DNA of 64,000 nucleotides from Brettanomyces bruxellensis (taxonomy: Eukaryota > Ascomycota > Pichiomycetes > Pichiales > Pichiaceae). The stretch covers positions 434,001-498,000 of the forward strand of contig NC_054688.1 in NCBI RefSeq assembly GCF_011074885.1, written 5' to 3'. The notes under the pieces are model-generated. The model had not been told where the DNA came from. It searched no databases and saw only the letters and a program-made list of their open reading frames with translations. The position numbers and the translations under genes were made by a program. This document shows, in pieces, positions 40,558 through 50,196 of this stretch. Positions within the stretch are counted from its first letter, which is position 1. The number at the start of each line of letters is the position of its first letter.

Positions 40558-42276
40558 ATGGGGCTAGACAGACTGAAAGCAAAAGATAGCATCGCACAGG
40601 TGCACAACGCGTTGGAAAAAGTGGAAAACAGGAAGAACAAGATATTGAGAAACCCGTTTGTGTACACAGATGAGAAGGGCAACATATTCAAGACAACTGA
40701 AAGAATTGTGAAGTCTGTGGAGCCGCCAGAAAGAAGAATTCCGTCAGATGAAGAGCTTTTCCCCGATGGAAATGGGATTCCGGACTACAAGCTGGTGTGG
40801 GAGCATTTCAGGGTGCAAGGAAGGCTCACAGAGGAGCAGCTGCTCAGGATTATAGACAAGGCATCGGGTGTTTTTGCAGTTGAACCTTCGATGTTAAAGG
40901 TTTCATGTCCAGCAGTCGTTGTTGGGGACATCCATGGGCAGTATCACGATATGATAAAGATGCTATCGCTGTGCCCAGAGTTCGGCAAGACGCAGTACCT
41001 CTTCTTGGGCGATTACGTGGACAGAGGCGACTGCTCGATTGAGGTTTTGATATTGCTCTACTGCATAAAGCTCAACTTTCCACATTCCGTGTGGATGATA
41101 AGGGGAAATCACGAAACACGCAGAATGACCGAGTACTTCACGTTCAAGAAGGAGTGCGAGATCAAGTACTCGCTAAGGTTGTACTATGCGGCATTGCGGT
41201 CGTTTTCCAATCTTCCGATTGCTGCAATTCTCAACGACCAGTTTTTCTGCGTGCACGGTGGAATTTCCAAGCATTTGGGCCTGGTCCAGGATGTGAACAT
41301 GATAGACCGGCACCGCCCGGATCCGCCGTCCTCTGGTGTGTTTTGTGACCTTGAGTGGTCGGATCCAAGCCCGAATTACGATGTTGTGAAGGAAAAACAG
41401 GCAAAAGAGCCACTTTTCGCACCCAACACCGAGAGAAACTGCTCGTACTACTACTCGTTCCGGGCCGTGCAGTCGTTTCTTCGCCGCAACAACCTTCTCA
41501 GCGTGGTGAGAGGTCACCAGGCACAGGATGCCGGCTATAGAATGTACCAGAAGGACGATAAGACGGGGTTTCCAACTGTGATCACCATCTTTTCCGCTCC
41601 AAACTACTGCCACACTTACAGAAACAAGGCGGCAGCACTCATCTACGACGGCAAGACTTTCAACATCAAGCAGTTTCTTCCTGCGGCCGATGCTCCCTAC
41701 TATCTTCCGGATTTCATGAATGTGTTCGAGTGGTCAGTTCCGTTTGTTTGCGAGAAGGTGATCGACATTCTCGTGTGCATGCTCAATGTGTGCACGCAGA
41801 AGGAATTGGAGGCGGAACCTCCGCTCTCAAAAGAGGCAGTTGAAGGTGTTGAGAGGAAAACCGTCAGGGGTAGTGCGAGGGCCGGAATTAAAGCGATCAA
41901 GAAAGTTACAGACAAGCGGATTTCCACCCACAAAAGGACCGTGTCTGCAGTTAGTAGCAGCCTGAAAACCAAGTTGTTGGCTATTGGGAAAACGTCGCGG
42001 ATGCTCAACATTCTAAGGGAGGAGTCTGAGCAGATGGCGGATTTGAGAGATGCGAAAAACGGCAGGCTTCCAAGAGGCATCTTGATGAATGGACGGGAGG
42101 AGTTGCACCGCTACATCAAGTCCTTCTCCGATGCCAAGAAGAGGGACTTGAAGAATGAGGGGCTCCCCCCTTCGGATGACGAGATAAACGAGGCTAAGAA
42201 GGCTAAGAGTAGTGTATACAGGCGTTACATTGAGGAGGGAAGCAGCGATGTTGAAGCTGACGATGTGATTTTATGA
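40558..42276 (+). CDS. CMP2: Calcineurin A (PP2B catalytic subunit), copy B
   Basis: 572 residues, tandem paralog of the gene at 38366. All catalytic signatures are kept: GDIHG, GDYVDRG, IRGNHE, and RGHQAQDAGYRMY. The regulatory tail is complete: calmodulin-binding segment (LKTKLLAIGKTSRMLNILREE) and autoinhibitory segment (KSFSDAKKRDLKNEGLPP). It is nearer the animal consensus around GNHETRRMTEYFTFKKEC than copy A. It departs at the PxIxIT-docking strand, with NIK (369-371) where copy A has NIR, and at RGH where others have RAH. Both copies share Gln in HQAQDAG and Cys in SAPNYC, where the Glu and Leu of other calcineurins would stand as I recall them. That suggests a lineage-specific duplication after those changes, not the CNA1/CMP2 pair of S. 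cerevisiae; the symbol is only a label for a second paralog. Start ATG at 40558. Confidence 0.9.
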   Translation: MGLDRLKAKDSIAQVHNALEKVENRKNKILRNPFVYTDEKGNIFKTTERIVKSVEPPERRIPSDEELFPDGNGIPDYKLVWEHFRVQGRLTEEQLLRIIDKASGVFAVEPSMLKVSCPAVVVGDIHGQYHDMIKMLSLCPEFGKTQYLFLGDYVDRGDCSIEVLILLYCIKLNFPHSVWMIRGNHETRRMTEYFTFKKECEIKYSLRLYYAALRSFSNLPIAAILNDQFFCVHGGISKHLGLVQDVNMIDRHRPDPPSSGVFCDLEWSDPSPNYDVVKEKQAKEPLFAPNTERNCSYYYSFRAVQSFLRRNNLLSVVRGHQAQDAGYRMYQKDDKTGFPTVITIFSAPNYCHTYRNKAAALIYDGKTFNIKQFLPAADAPYYLPDFMNVFEWSVPFVCEKVIDILVCMLNVCTQKELEAEPPLSKEAVEGVERKTVRGSARAGIKAIKKVTDKRISTHKRTVSAVSSSLKTKLLAIGKTSRMLNILREESEQMADLRDAKNGRLPRGILMNGREELHRYIKSFSDAKKRDLKNEGLPPSDDEINEAKKAKSSVYRRYIEEGSSDVEADDVIL

Positions 42277-42371
42277 TGCGAAGCGAATAAATAGTATATA
42301 TGATAAATATGGTAACGGTTGAAAGGTGTGTAGCAAAGCTTAATCTTATTCTTACTGCACTTGACTCTTCC

Positions 42372-44744
42372 TCACTTTGCGTAACACCTTTCTATGCTAT
42401 TTGGGTCATTCCCCCACCAATTCGGAAATGAAACAGGCTGGCCATCTTTGCTGAAATACCCACTGCTGAAAAAGAAGAAGATGGCAATGCTGCAGAGGTT
42501 GAACCCGGTGTCAAAAGCAGCGGCAACCACATAGTTGTACTTCTTAAAGGCCTGCTTTCTAAACCTCCTCAGGTAGAACATGGTGTACGTGCCAACCAAG
42601 AACCTCGTCAAGTAGCCAGTGCTAATATTTCCATAGAATGTGGACATGGTCGAGAACACGATGGTGGGGTTGAAGTGGGCCAAGATCCGGAAGTTTGTCT
42701 TTCGGTAGATGCAGAAGATCACCACTGGGGCAATGGCACCAACAGCAAACCCGTAGGGAAGAAATCTATACCTGTTAAAGAGCTCTTGAGGTCCAACCAA
42801 CACGTATTGCGCCCCGTTGGCAACATAATTGACCAAAGTCTGGCCCGTCCACTGATGTAAAGGGTCGTCTATCTCACCCCTGAGATACTGCATCTTGTGT
42901 TTAAGCACCCATCTGAGAGAAAGGTAGTTGAAGGGAACGCCGATCAAGTCGCCGAATATCTGCGAAAAGAACACATACCTGGGCGGGACCAGGTTGTACA
43001 TTCCTATTTTCTGGTCCTGCAGTATGTATTGGGCTCTGTACCAGCAGTTCCCCGCTATTGCGCCATACATCGATGCTCCAACTGGGTGTTTCAGCCCGGA
43101 GGATGGAAGAAACGTCTTATGCTGCACCATGAGGCCGTAAAGAAGCTCGTTAAACGTCCCGATTGCCAACTGGAAGTTCGAAGATGCATACAAATAGGCC
43201 ATGGGTGTCACTATGACGGCACCAACCGCCAATGCCACTATATAGGTCCTCCATGACATGAAAACAAGCCCGGAATACGTCACGCAGGAAAGTGTGATGA
43301 AGCTGAGTGCGAAAAGAGCGCCAAACCACCAATCAGGGACGTCTTTGTACAGGGAGTACTGCTTGTTGATCCGGTCATCGTATCGGGGAGATTTTTCAGC
43401 ATGCTGATGTGGTTTCTGTGCTGACAGGTCTGCAAATGAGGATTGGTGATCAGAAAGAAGCGGAATCTCCTCTTTTGTGAACTCCGATGAGCGTCTCGAG
43501 GCCCATTTTCGGACGTGCAACCAGCTTTTCTCTAGATCCTTCCATCCAAACGTCACCAGCCACATAATCGCACTCGTGTACGCCGCATAGTCGAAGAAGA
43601 TGTTGAAGAGACGCTGCGATCCGTAGTAAATGGGGCCGTACATATCGTAGGCAGTCTTGTTGAAGCGGAAATCGTCCGTCAGGAGCTTCTCAATTGGATA
43701 ATGCTTGCCGTTTGAGAGAAGAAGATGGTTGTCCATGAGCCCCAAGGCGTATTTTCCAGCCTTAAACCACTTGATTACGGGAAGAAAGCACCAGCAGGTC
43801 AGCACAAAGCCCACAAACTCCAACGCGATGGTCCAATAGGGGCTTAGCATCACCTCGGACGTGATATTACTCCAGTCTAGGGAAAAGTTGACGGCTCCCA
43901 AGCCACCCAACCCTGAGCCTATGAAGTTGAATGCCGAATTATGCGGGGCCATCCAGCACAAAACGGCAAGAGACGATGTCATGGGGAAGATGAACTCGGG
44001 GAAAAACTGCCACGCAAACATGCCGGCCATTGCGAAAAGGAACACCTTCATCTGCGGCGTTTTTCCACTATTTACGCTTTTTGCTCGAGAGCCTTTCTGC
44101 TGAGCCCGGAAAAGAGACGTTTGCATTAAGGCCTTGGGCCAGACGAATTTCGGATCATAGAGCACGAATTTCCTCGCTACCGCACCAAAGGAGTACCCGG
44201 TCCACACTATTCCGTACATAAAAGCCAAGCACGCCCAGACGGGAATGTCAATATCGTAAAAGATCTTTGCCAACGAGATTCCAAAGGTTCCCTGGTTCCC
44301 AGTTGCTCCAGATGCCGCTGTTAGTGTTACCAGGACCGATTCTTTGACGGACCAGGGTCCTGGATTCAAGCTGAACTTGAACAACCCCAAGTTCACATCT
44401 CTGTGGGGCAATACTTGCGAAAGCCACTCTCCTAGTGGATACGATAGAAGTTGCACCACCAAAACTCCATACGGTGCACTTGTTGTTCTGAATGAGTTCA
44501 TCGTGTCCATCAGGGCACCCGGAACCACAAACAAAACGCTCAGGAGGAAGTATCTGAACGTCAACAAGGGCGGATCTGCCTTGTGATGCTCGTACTGGGT
44601 CTGATTTTTCAACTCTAACGTCTCAACAACGATATCTGGTATATTTCGAAGGTCTCCTTCCACTTCACCGCCTTCTTCATCTCCAGGCAAAGCTTTCTTG
44701 AGTCTCCACTCACTCAAATTGTCGCTGCTACTGTTGTGGACCAT
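42372..44744 (-). CDS. Oligopeptide transporter, OPT family
   Basis: 790 residues, a typical OPT length, with about 14 or more hydrophobic helices. The diagnostic NPG motif is present as SLNPGPWSVKE, and QQKG and NLVPPRYVFFSQIFGDLIG regions fit fungal OPTs. The family imports small peptides, glutathione or siderophore-like metal chelates with protons; S. cerevisiae has Opt1 (glutathione) and Opt2. The N-terminal SPY-x-EVR type motif of classical OPTs is not evident, its place being taken by IPDIVVETLELKNQTQYEHHKADPP-like sequence, so this is a diverged branch and substrate cannot be named. The ATG at 44744 is the first in frame. It is convergent with calcineurin copy B, with only 95 bp between stops, and divergent from the chitin synthase. 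Confidence 0.85.
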   Translation of the reverse strand: MVHNSSSDNLSEWRLKKALPGDEEGGEVEGDLRNIPDIVVETLELKNQTQYEHHKADPPLLTFRYFLLSVLFVVPGALMDTMNSFRTTSAPYGVLVVQLLSYPLGEWLSQVLPHRDVNLGLFKFSLNPGPWSVKESVLVTLTAASGATGNQGTFGISLAKIFYDIDIPVWACLAFMYGIVWTGYSFGAVARKFVLYDPKFVWPKALMQTSLFRAQQKGSRAKSVNSGKTPQMKVFLFAMAGMFAWQFFPEFIFPMTSSLAVLCWMAPHNSAFNFIGSGLGGLGAVNFSLDWSNITSEVMLSPYWTIALEFVGFVLTCWCFLPVIKWFKAGKYALGLMDNHLLLSNGKHYPIEKLLTDDFRFNKTAYDMYGPIYYGSQRLFNIFFDYAAYTSAIMWLVTFGWKDLEKSWLHVRKWASRRSSEFTKEEIPLLSDHQSSFADLSAQKPHQHAEKSPRYDDRINKQYSLYKDVPDWWFGALFALSFITLSCVTYSGLVFMSWRTYIVALAVGAVIVTPMAYLYASSNFQLAIGTFNELLYGLMVQHKTFLPSSGLKHPVGASMYGAIAGNCWYRAQYILQDQKIGMYNLVPPRYVFFSQIFGDLIGVPFNYLSLRWVLKHKMQYLRGEIDDPLHQWTGQTLVNYVANGAQYVLVGPQELFNRYRFLPYGFAVGAIAPVVIFCIYRKTNFRILAHFNPTIVFSTMSTFYGNISTGYLTRFLVGTYTMFYLRRFRKQAFKKYNYVVAAAFDTGFNLCSIAIFFFFSSGYFSKDGQPVSFPNWWGNDPNSIERCYAK

Positions 44745-45018
44745 TCAAAAAGACAGATGCCGAAAAAAAGTCAATGTGTACTCCAGCTGCTATTTCTACT
44801 GGCTATAGTGTTAAGGTGGAATTTTTCCAAGATGACACTCGAATTCGATTCCTCTTTACGCTGACTTGAACATCTTTGATTTTGCCCTGTCATCTTTGAT
44901 TTTGCCCTCATAATATACTGCGACCTATCTTTGTGCCTGATTAGTAAGATCTGTAATGATGACTGTGGCGTCAAACGGACAACCGTTGAGCCCACAAATA
45001 TTTCGCGTCCTGCAATAG

Positions 45019-45050
45019 CACGTGACCGGAGTATCGTCCCGTCGACGCGT
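45019..45050. promoter_or_regulatory. CACGTG and ACGCGT elements upstream of chitin synthase
   Basis: CACGTG at 45019-45024 reads GGTCACGTGC on the minus strand and so shares GTCACGTG with the site at 37744. ACGCGT at 45045-45050 is the MCB core bound by the G1/S factor MBF. Both are over 900 bp from the chitin synthase ATG but under 310 bp from the OPT ATG, so assignment to either gene is uncertain. Confidence 0.3.
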
Positions 45051-45821
45051 CAGCAATGGGGCTGAGAATCGGGCATGCGAATTTGCGTCGGTCATTTTTA
45101 TTGTATTTGCTTCAAGAGTGACCAGTCAGGTTGGTCATAAGTCATTTTGTTCTAGTATACGTTTATCGGAGATTGTTTTCGTGGCTGTGCTGCAAGGAAA
45201 TCTGCGTGATGTGAGATTTGGAAGTGTGAGGGGGATGGATAGGGAAGAAGTGAAGAGAGAAAATCCGGATTCTAGTTAAGCATAATTTGGCAATTATTTG
45301 AATTTGCATTTGCATTTGGCGTCTATTTGCATTTGCATTTGGCATTCAGCATTTGCATTTGCATTTGCCATATCTTATTTTCATTCTACACACCAGACAA
45401 TCAAAAACCTACACCTATATGTATGGAACGATGGGATGAACCTTGGAATGTAAATCAAGCTCATCAGTGCATTACTTCTTAATTTGGAAGCATGGTCGAT
45501 CTCAATCAATTTTTCTCCGTCTCAATTTTTTCGCTTCATATTCTCCACGCGTTACAATAATAGAATCAGCTGGACCCTATAATTTTAGATTGCGTGCAAT
45601 CTGCATGTGTTCCAGACAGAAATCTGCGTATTGATTTTCCATTCATTCACTATTTGCTCTTCGCAGTTTAGGGGTTGGGCTCCATTGGTAATTACGCTTT
45701 CATTTTGGGAAATCTTCACTTGCATCTGAAGTTATAAGAATTGGAGTTCTTTAGAAATATATTTAAGTTTGCACATTCTGAAATCTTGACCTGGAGTAAC
45801 TATTTCCACATTTCATTGCTT

Positions 45822-45920
45822 TCTAACTTTCATTCTAACTTTCATTCTAACTTTCATTCTAACTTTCATTCCAATTTTCATTCCAATTTTCATTCCTAAC
45901 ATTCATTCCAATTTTCATTC
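45822..45920. repeat. 12-nt pyrimidine-rich array before chitin synthase
   Basis: About eight copies of TAACTTTCATTC, the later ones drifting to CAATTTTCATTC, ending 55 bp before the ATG at 45975. Probably part of the 5' UTR or core promoter. A further hexamer satellite (ATTTGC) lies at 45296-45371. Confidence 0.8.
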
Positions 45921-45974
45921 CTATTACCATTTTCCATCTTGACATTCCAAACTCTAACATCTCTGGTTCCCAAC

Positions 45975-48900
45975 ATGTCACAGCCAATAAAAAGCCCGTT
46001 TGATGTCGATGAGTACGATTCGGATAATTCTCATGATGCAACCGATAACTATGAAATGAGTGGGTGGTCCCATACTAACAGAAGAAGACCTCCTCCTGCA
46101 ACTTCAATATCGCCCATGTCCCAAAATAGGAGTAAGGCACACTCGACTATCAGGCAAGATGCCCTTTTAAGTCCTCCTGGTGCAACAAGAAGAGCTCCGG
46201 GCACATCCCGGCCTTTTAGCGGGAGTAATGTCGTGAATTCAAGTTACGAGTATGATCTCGGAGAATATTTCAACGGGGGAAGCGATAATGAGGAAGAGGA
46301 AAAGGGGACTTACGACTCGAAAAGTTTCTTGGATGAAAATTATTTGGGCAGCAATCGGTCGAAAAGCGCGTCGATGAGCCAGATATCGGCGCAGTCGTCG
46401 GCGCTGCCCCTCCAGCAGGGCGGTCGGGAGTCTTTCCCCTTTCAGCAGTTTGTGCGAGATGCGGACGAGCCTGAGATATTCGGCCAGGAGGGATTTGTGG
46501 CTGAGGAGAAGCGCCAGCTGGGGCAGCGCCAAGGCGGTGCGGCCGTGCAGCCGGCATATGGGTCGGACCCCGGTTTCGAACCCAGGGGTGCACCGGGTGG
46601 TGCGCCCGGGGGTGCGCCTGGTGTGCCAAGCGCGCAGGGCAGTTATTTGGGCAGTGCGGTGGCGTATGCCCAAACAGGAAATAACGCCGCCCTGCCCAAC
46701 GTGGCCGGTGCAGAGCAGGTGAAGCTTCTAAACGGTGCCTACTACAGTTTTGACTACCCGGTACCCGGCCCGCTACTCGGGAAGATCCCGTTCCCCGGAG
46801 CACGTGACTTGGCAGAGTTCAAATATGTTAGATACCATGCAGTGACTGCAGATCCGAAGGATTACAAGCCGGAGAACGCCGAGGCCTGCAGGTATATTGA
46901 GAATTTCCCGCTCAGAAGCAAGTGGTATGCGGTTCCCAGGGAGACAGAGCTCATGATTGTGTGCACGATGTACAATGAGGACGAGGTGCTCTTGGCCCGG
47001 ACCTTGAAAGGTGTGTTTAAGAATATCAAGAAGATGTACAGGGGGGAGGAACCGTTTGGCAAGGACTGCTGGAAGAAAATCGTGGTTGTTGTGGTTGCAG
47101 ACGGCCGTAACAAGCTCAACGAGCGGGCCAAGGCGCTCCTCACGTTGCTTGGGTGCTACCAGGAGGGAGTTATCCAGGAGAAGGTGAACGGGAAAGATGT
47201 CAAAGCGCATTTGTTCGAGTATACGACGAGTTTTGGCATTGGCAAGTTCGAATATGGCAGTAGCAGGTCTGCTGATGGCAAAACACAGGCGCAGAGCACA
47301 CAGAAGAGCACTGGAAGTTCGTATTTCAGCTCGTCGTGCCCAAAAATCCCGCTTGTTACCGAGCAGACGATCCCAGTGCAGCTGATGTTTCTCCTAAAAG
47401 AGCACAATGCACAGAAAATCAACTCCCACCGCTGGGCCTTCAACTTCTTGTGCCCGAACTTGCGCCCCAAGATCGTCTGCCTCGTGGATGTGGGCACGGA
47501 GCCCGGGCCAGAGTCCATATTCAAGCTTTGGGAGGCCTTTAAGGACCCCAAAGTGGCCGGTGCATGCGGCGAAATCCGGGCCATGCTTGGGAAACACGCC
47601 AGTGCGAACGATGAAACGTCTTTTTTCGGCAAGGGCTGGCGTTGGGTGTGGACAAAGTGCTGCGATACGGCAGCGTGCATCGCCAATCCGCTAGTTGCGG
47701 CGCAGAATTTCGAATATAAGATGTCGAACATCCTCGACAAGCCCACAGAGTCGTTTTTCGGGTTTGTTTCCGTCTTGCCGGGTGCTTTCAGCGCGTACCG
47801 GTACTCGGCCTTGCAGGGAGACCCTCTCCAGGCGTACTTCCACGGTGAGGACATGAAAACAAACACGGACAAGCCCGCAGGCGTGCTTGAATCCAACATG
47901 TACCTTGCGGAAGATCGTATTTTGTGCTACCAGTTGGTTTCGAAACCCGCAAGCTCCTGCCTCTTGCGGTATGTCCACGACTCGTACGCGGTTACGGATG
48001 TTCCCGGCTCAATCAGCGAGTTCATGGGCCAGAGAAGGCGCTGGTTGAACGGCTCGTTTTTCGCTGCTTTGTACTCGTTGATCCACTTTTACAGGATCTT
48101 CCACTCGGGCCACACGTTCGGCCGCAAGCTTCTTCTCATCATTGAGACCGTCTACCAGTTTCTCAGCATCGTTCTCTCGTGGTTCTCCTTGGCTACGTAC
48201 TTCCTCATCTTCAGGATATTGACACTCCAGGTGCTCGGCACGTCGATCGGCTGGAAGGCCGGAAATGTGCTTGCCGTCGCGTTTCTCTGGATTTACATCG
48301 TTGCCTCGGGCTTGACCTTCATCATCTCGTTTGGCAACAAGCCAAAGGAAAGCCGCCACCTCTACCAGCTTGTATTTTTCCTCTACTCGCTCATTGCCAT
48401 CTACATGATGTTTTGCGTGGTTGTTTTGACTATCAGTTCGATCCTCGGCATCGAAAGCGACATCAAGAACTCCGCCGACCCGACCAACCCGCTCACATAC
48501 TTGAAAAATGCCACTTTCAGGGACCTCACCGTCTCGTTGGCCTCAACTTACGCACTCTACCTTCTCTCCTCGCTCCTATTCTTTGACATGTTCCATCTCT
48601 TTGCCTGCATCCTCCAGTACCTACTTCTCAACCCGGCCTACATCAACGTCTTGACCATATACGCCTTCTGCAACATCGACGACATCTCCTGGGGTACCAA
48701 GGGTGCCAACAAGCCCGAAGGTGGGTCTTCCGAGCCCAAGAAGGTGGCCAATGTCGCGAAGCAGAAGACTGGAGGCTCTGCAGCGGCCGATGAGCATGTT
48801 CTCCTTCTTTCGGAGGCACTCAAGGACCCAGATGAGATGTATCGGGAGGCACAAAGCGAGCTGGAGTCCTCAGATGATGGCGGCCACCACCAATCCGATT

Positions 48901-49253
48901 CCAGCATCAAGATTTCCAGGAAGAACTACGCCAAAGGCCGCACTTACACGGTTCTTCTCTGGCTTCTGTCCAACTTCGTGCTCCTAGTTGTTGTGCTCCG
49001 AACTGGCGGCTTGGATGACTTCATCAGCATCCAAAAGGAGGGCTATCAGTCAAACAACTCGGGCACCACCACTACTGTTTCCTCACGATTGCTTAAACGG
49101 CAGTACGATCAGGAGAGTGCAACCATCTTCATGACTGTCATTTTGTGGATTGTTGCTGGAATGGCCTTGTACAGATTCATCAGTTGCATCTGTTACCGCA
49201 TCGACTTTTTTGCCAGGAGACGCCGGTACCACCGAAGCCAGGTGTATTATTGA
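45975..49253 (+). CDS. Chitin synthase, class I/II type
   Basis: 1092 residues from the ATG at 45975; a TTG 12 codons upstream is not a credible start. A disordered N-terminus (1-245) is rich in Ser, Gly, Gln and Pro. The GT2 catalytic core follows: FDYPVPGPLL, then ELMIVCTMYNEDEVLLARTL, a DVGTEPGP turn, AEDRIL (near 645) and QRRRWLNGSFFAALYS (near 685), the processive QxxRW signature. About five spans follow, then a hydrophilic loop and a terminal pair of spans as in Chs1/Chs2. The enzyme polymerises UDP-GlcNAc into chitin at the plasma membrane. An insertion of about 35 Ser/Gly/Gln residues (near 430-465) interrupts the core between FEYTTSFG and the VPVQLMF-like strand. I cannot tell a Chs1-type repair enzyme from a Chs2-type septum enzyme by eye, so no symbol is given. 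Confidence 0.93.
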   Translation: MSQPIKSPFDVDEYDSDNSHDATDNYEMSGWSHTNRRRPPPATSISPMSQNRSKAHSTIRQDALLSPPGATRRAPGTSRPFSGSNVVNSSYEYDLGEYFNGGSDNEEEEKGTYDSKSFLDENYLGSNRSKSASMSQISAQSSALPLQQGGRESFPFQQFVRDADEPEIFGQEGFVAEEKRQLGQRQGGAAVQPAYGSDPGFEPRGAPGGAPGGAPGVPSAQGSYLGSAVAYAQTGNNAALPNVAGAEQVKLLNGAYYSFDYPVPGPLLGKIPFPGARDLAEFKYVRYHAVTADPKDYKPENAEACRYIENFPLRSKWYAVPRETELMIVCTMYNEDEVLLARTLKGVFKNIKKMYRGEEPFGKDCWKKIVVVVVADGRNKLNERAKALLTLLGCYQEGVIQEKVNGKDVKAHLFEYTTSFGIGKFEYGSSRSADGKTQAQSTQKSTGSSYFSSSCPKIPLVTEQTIPVQLMFLLKEHNAQKINSHRWAFNFLCPNLRPKIVCLVDVGTEPGPESIFKLWEAFKDPKVAGACGEIRAMLGKHASANDETSFFGKGWRWVWTKCCDTAACIANPLVAAQNFEYKMSNILDKPTESFFGFVSVLPGAFSAYRYSALQGDPLQAYFHGEDMKTNTDKPAGVLESNMYLAEDRILCYQLVSKPASSCLLRYVHDSYAVTDVPGSISEFMGQRRRWLNGSFFAALYSLIHFYRIFHSGHTFGRKLLLIIETVYQFLSIVLSWFSLATYFLIFRILTLQVLGTSIGWKAGNVLAVAFLWIYIVASGLTFIISFGNKPKESRHLYQLVFFLYSLIAIYMMFCVVVLTISSILGIESDIKNSADPTNPLTYLKNATFRDLTVSLASTYALYLLSSLLFFDMFHLFACILQYLLLNPAYINVLTIYAFCNIDDISWGTKGANKPEGGSSEPKKVANVAKQKTGGSAAADEHVLLLSEALKDPDEMYREAQSELESSDDGGHHQSDSSIKISRKNYAKGRTYTVLLWLLSNFVLLVVVLRTGGLDDFISIQKEGYQSNNSGTTTTVSSRLLKRQYDQESATIFMTVILWIVAGMALYRFISCICYRIDFFARRRRYHRSQVYY

Positions 49254-50196
49254 AGTTCGCAGTTGCTGGTTTGCTTTTAACGAAATACGTACTTGTATTA
49301 ATGCTAATTCTCGCTGTCTATCTATGATGCCGGTTTTGGTTAGGAGTTCTGTTTACCTCGTTGCACTTGATGTTTTCGTAATTGCCAGGTCTAACCTTAG
49401 ATATAGTCCATCTGTTCTTATAAGGATATGTTCACACTAATCTCAGACCTATCAGCAGAGTTGTTGCAACCTATTTCTAAGAGTAGATTGTATTTGAAAT
49501 AAGAAGGTTCAGGTGAGTATTATACTTTGTGCTCTACAGAATGTTTTAGCATGCTACTGGGAGTATGAATATACTGTATAGCATACTTCCTGGGACTATG
49601 AATATACTGTATAGCATGCTTACTGGGACTATGAATATACTATGTATAGCATGCTACTGGGACTATGAACATACCATATATAGCACTTACCCACTATGAA
49701 CATATTACGTATAGCACTTACCCACTATTACTGCGTATCTACTTCACTATTCATCGTGTATAGTGTGTTCATCAACAATTTGCCGTATGTCCAGTATGCA
49801 TTGTATGCCCATTATGCATTATATGTCAGCCACACCATACTTGGTGTATTTTTGTACATTCACTCGGCATTATGCATCCCTATACAGCATTTTCAGATCT
49901 ACTGTTACTATACAGGTACTAGTTCGTTACGCATGTACTACTTTGCTTAATTGGTTCAAGGGTGACACCTATCATGCCTGTGACTTTCAGATAACCAGCA
50001 GATGGTTCGCATTATACATCTTCAGCATTCATTTCCCCTCTACCTACATTAAGTACAGCCGTAAGTGCCTGAAAATCAACCATCCATGTAACAGAGTGTC
50101 GATTCAAAAATATAACAATTAAGATGGCATATGAAAAGAAAAAGAAAACGGAAAAGCAAGGAATATATCGGATTAGAGCATGGTCTCATCCACAGC
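49254..50196. other. Convergent interval between chitin synthase and the Zn2Cys6 gene
   Basis: 0.94 kb. It contains a tandem array at 49549-49730 and AT-rich DNA with TATGCATTAT-like words around 49790-49830. No supported ORF. Confidence 0.5.
49549..49730. repeat. 33-nt tandem repeat downstream of chitin synthase
   Basis: Units starting with AGCAT or AGCAC followed by CTGGGACTATGAATATACTGTAT-like sequence begin at 49549, 49580, 49613, 49648, 49682 and 49713. The period drifts between 31 and 35 nt. The last two units are degenerate. Confidence 0.78.

Larger units (their letters stand above)
44745..45974. other. Divergent intergenic region between the OPT gene and chitin synthase
   Basis: 1.2 kb. 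It holds CACGTG and ACGCGT elements near 45.02-45.05 kb, an ATTTGC hexamer-rich patch (45296-45371), and a 12-nt array just before the chitin synthase. The ORF at 45022-45279 (85 codons) shows no family resemblance and starts with a non-ATG codon. Confidence 0.5.

Noticed and set aside
44810..44885. tRNA-like sequence: TGGCTATAGTGTTAAGG followed by AATTCGATTCC resembles A and B boxes.
   Set aside because: The T-arm stem does not pair (A opposite C at 53-61, no complementary flanks), and no acceptor stem forms.
45296..45371. ATTTGC hexamer-rich patch as octamer-type regulatory cluster.
   Set aside because: It is a simple hexamer satellite; ATTTGCAT is an animal octamer site with no known counterpart in yeast.
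46070..46085. TACTAACAG in the chitin synthase 5' coding region, identical to a yeast intron branch point.
   Set aside because: The AG follows immediately, too close for a branch site. No GTATGT-type donor lies upstream and the frame is open throughout.
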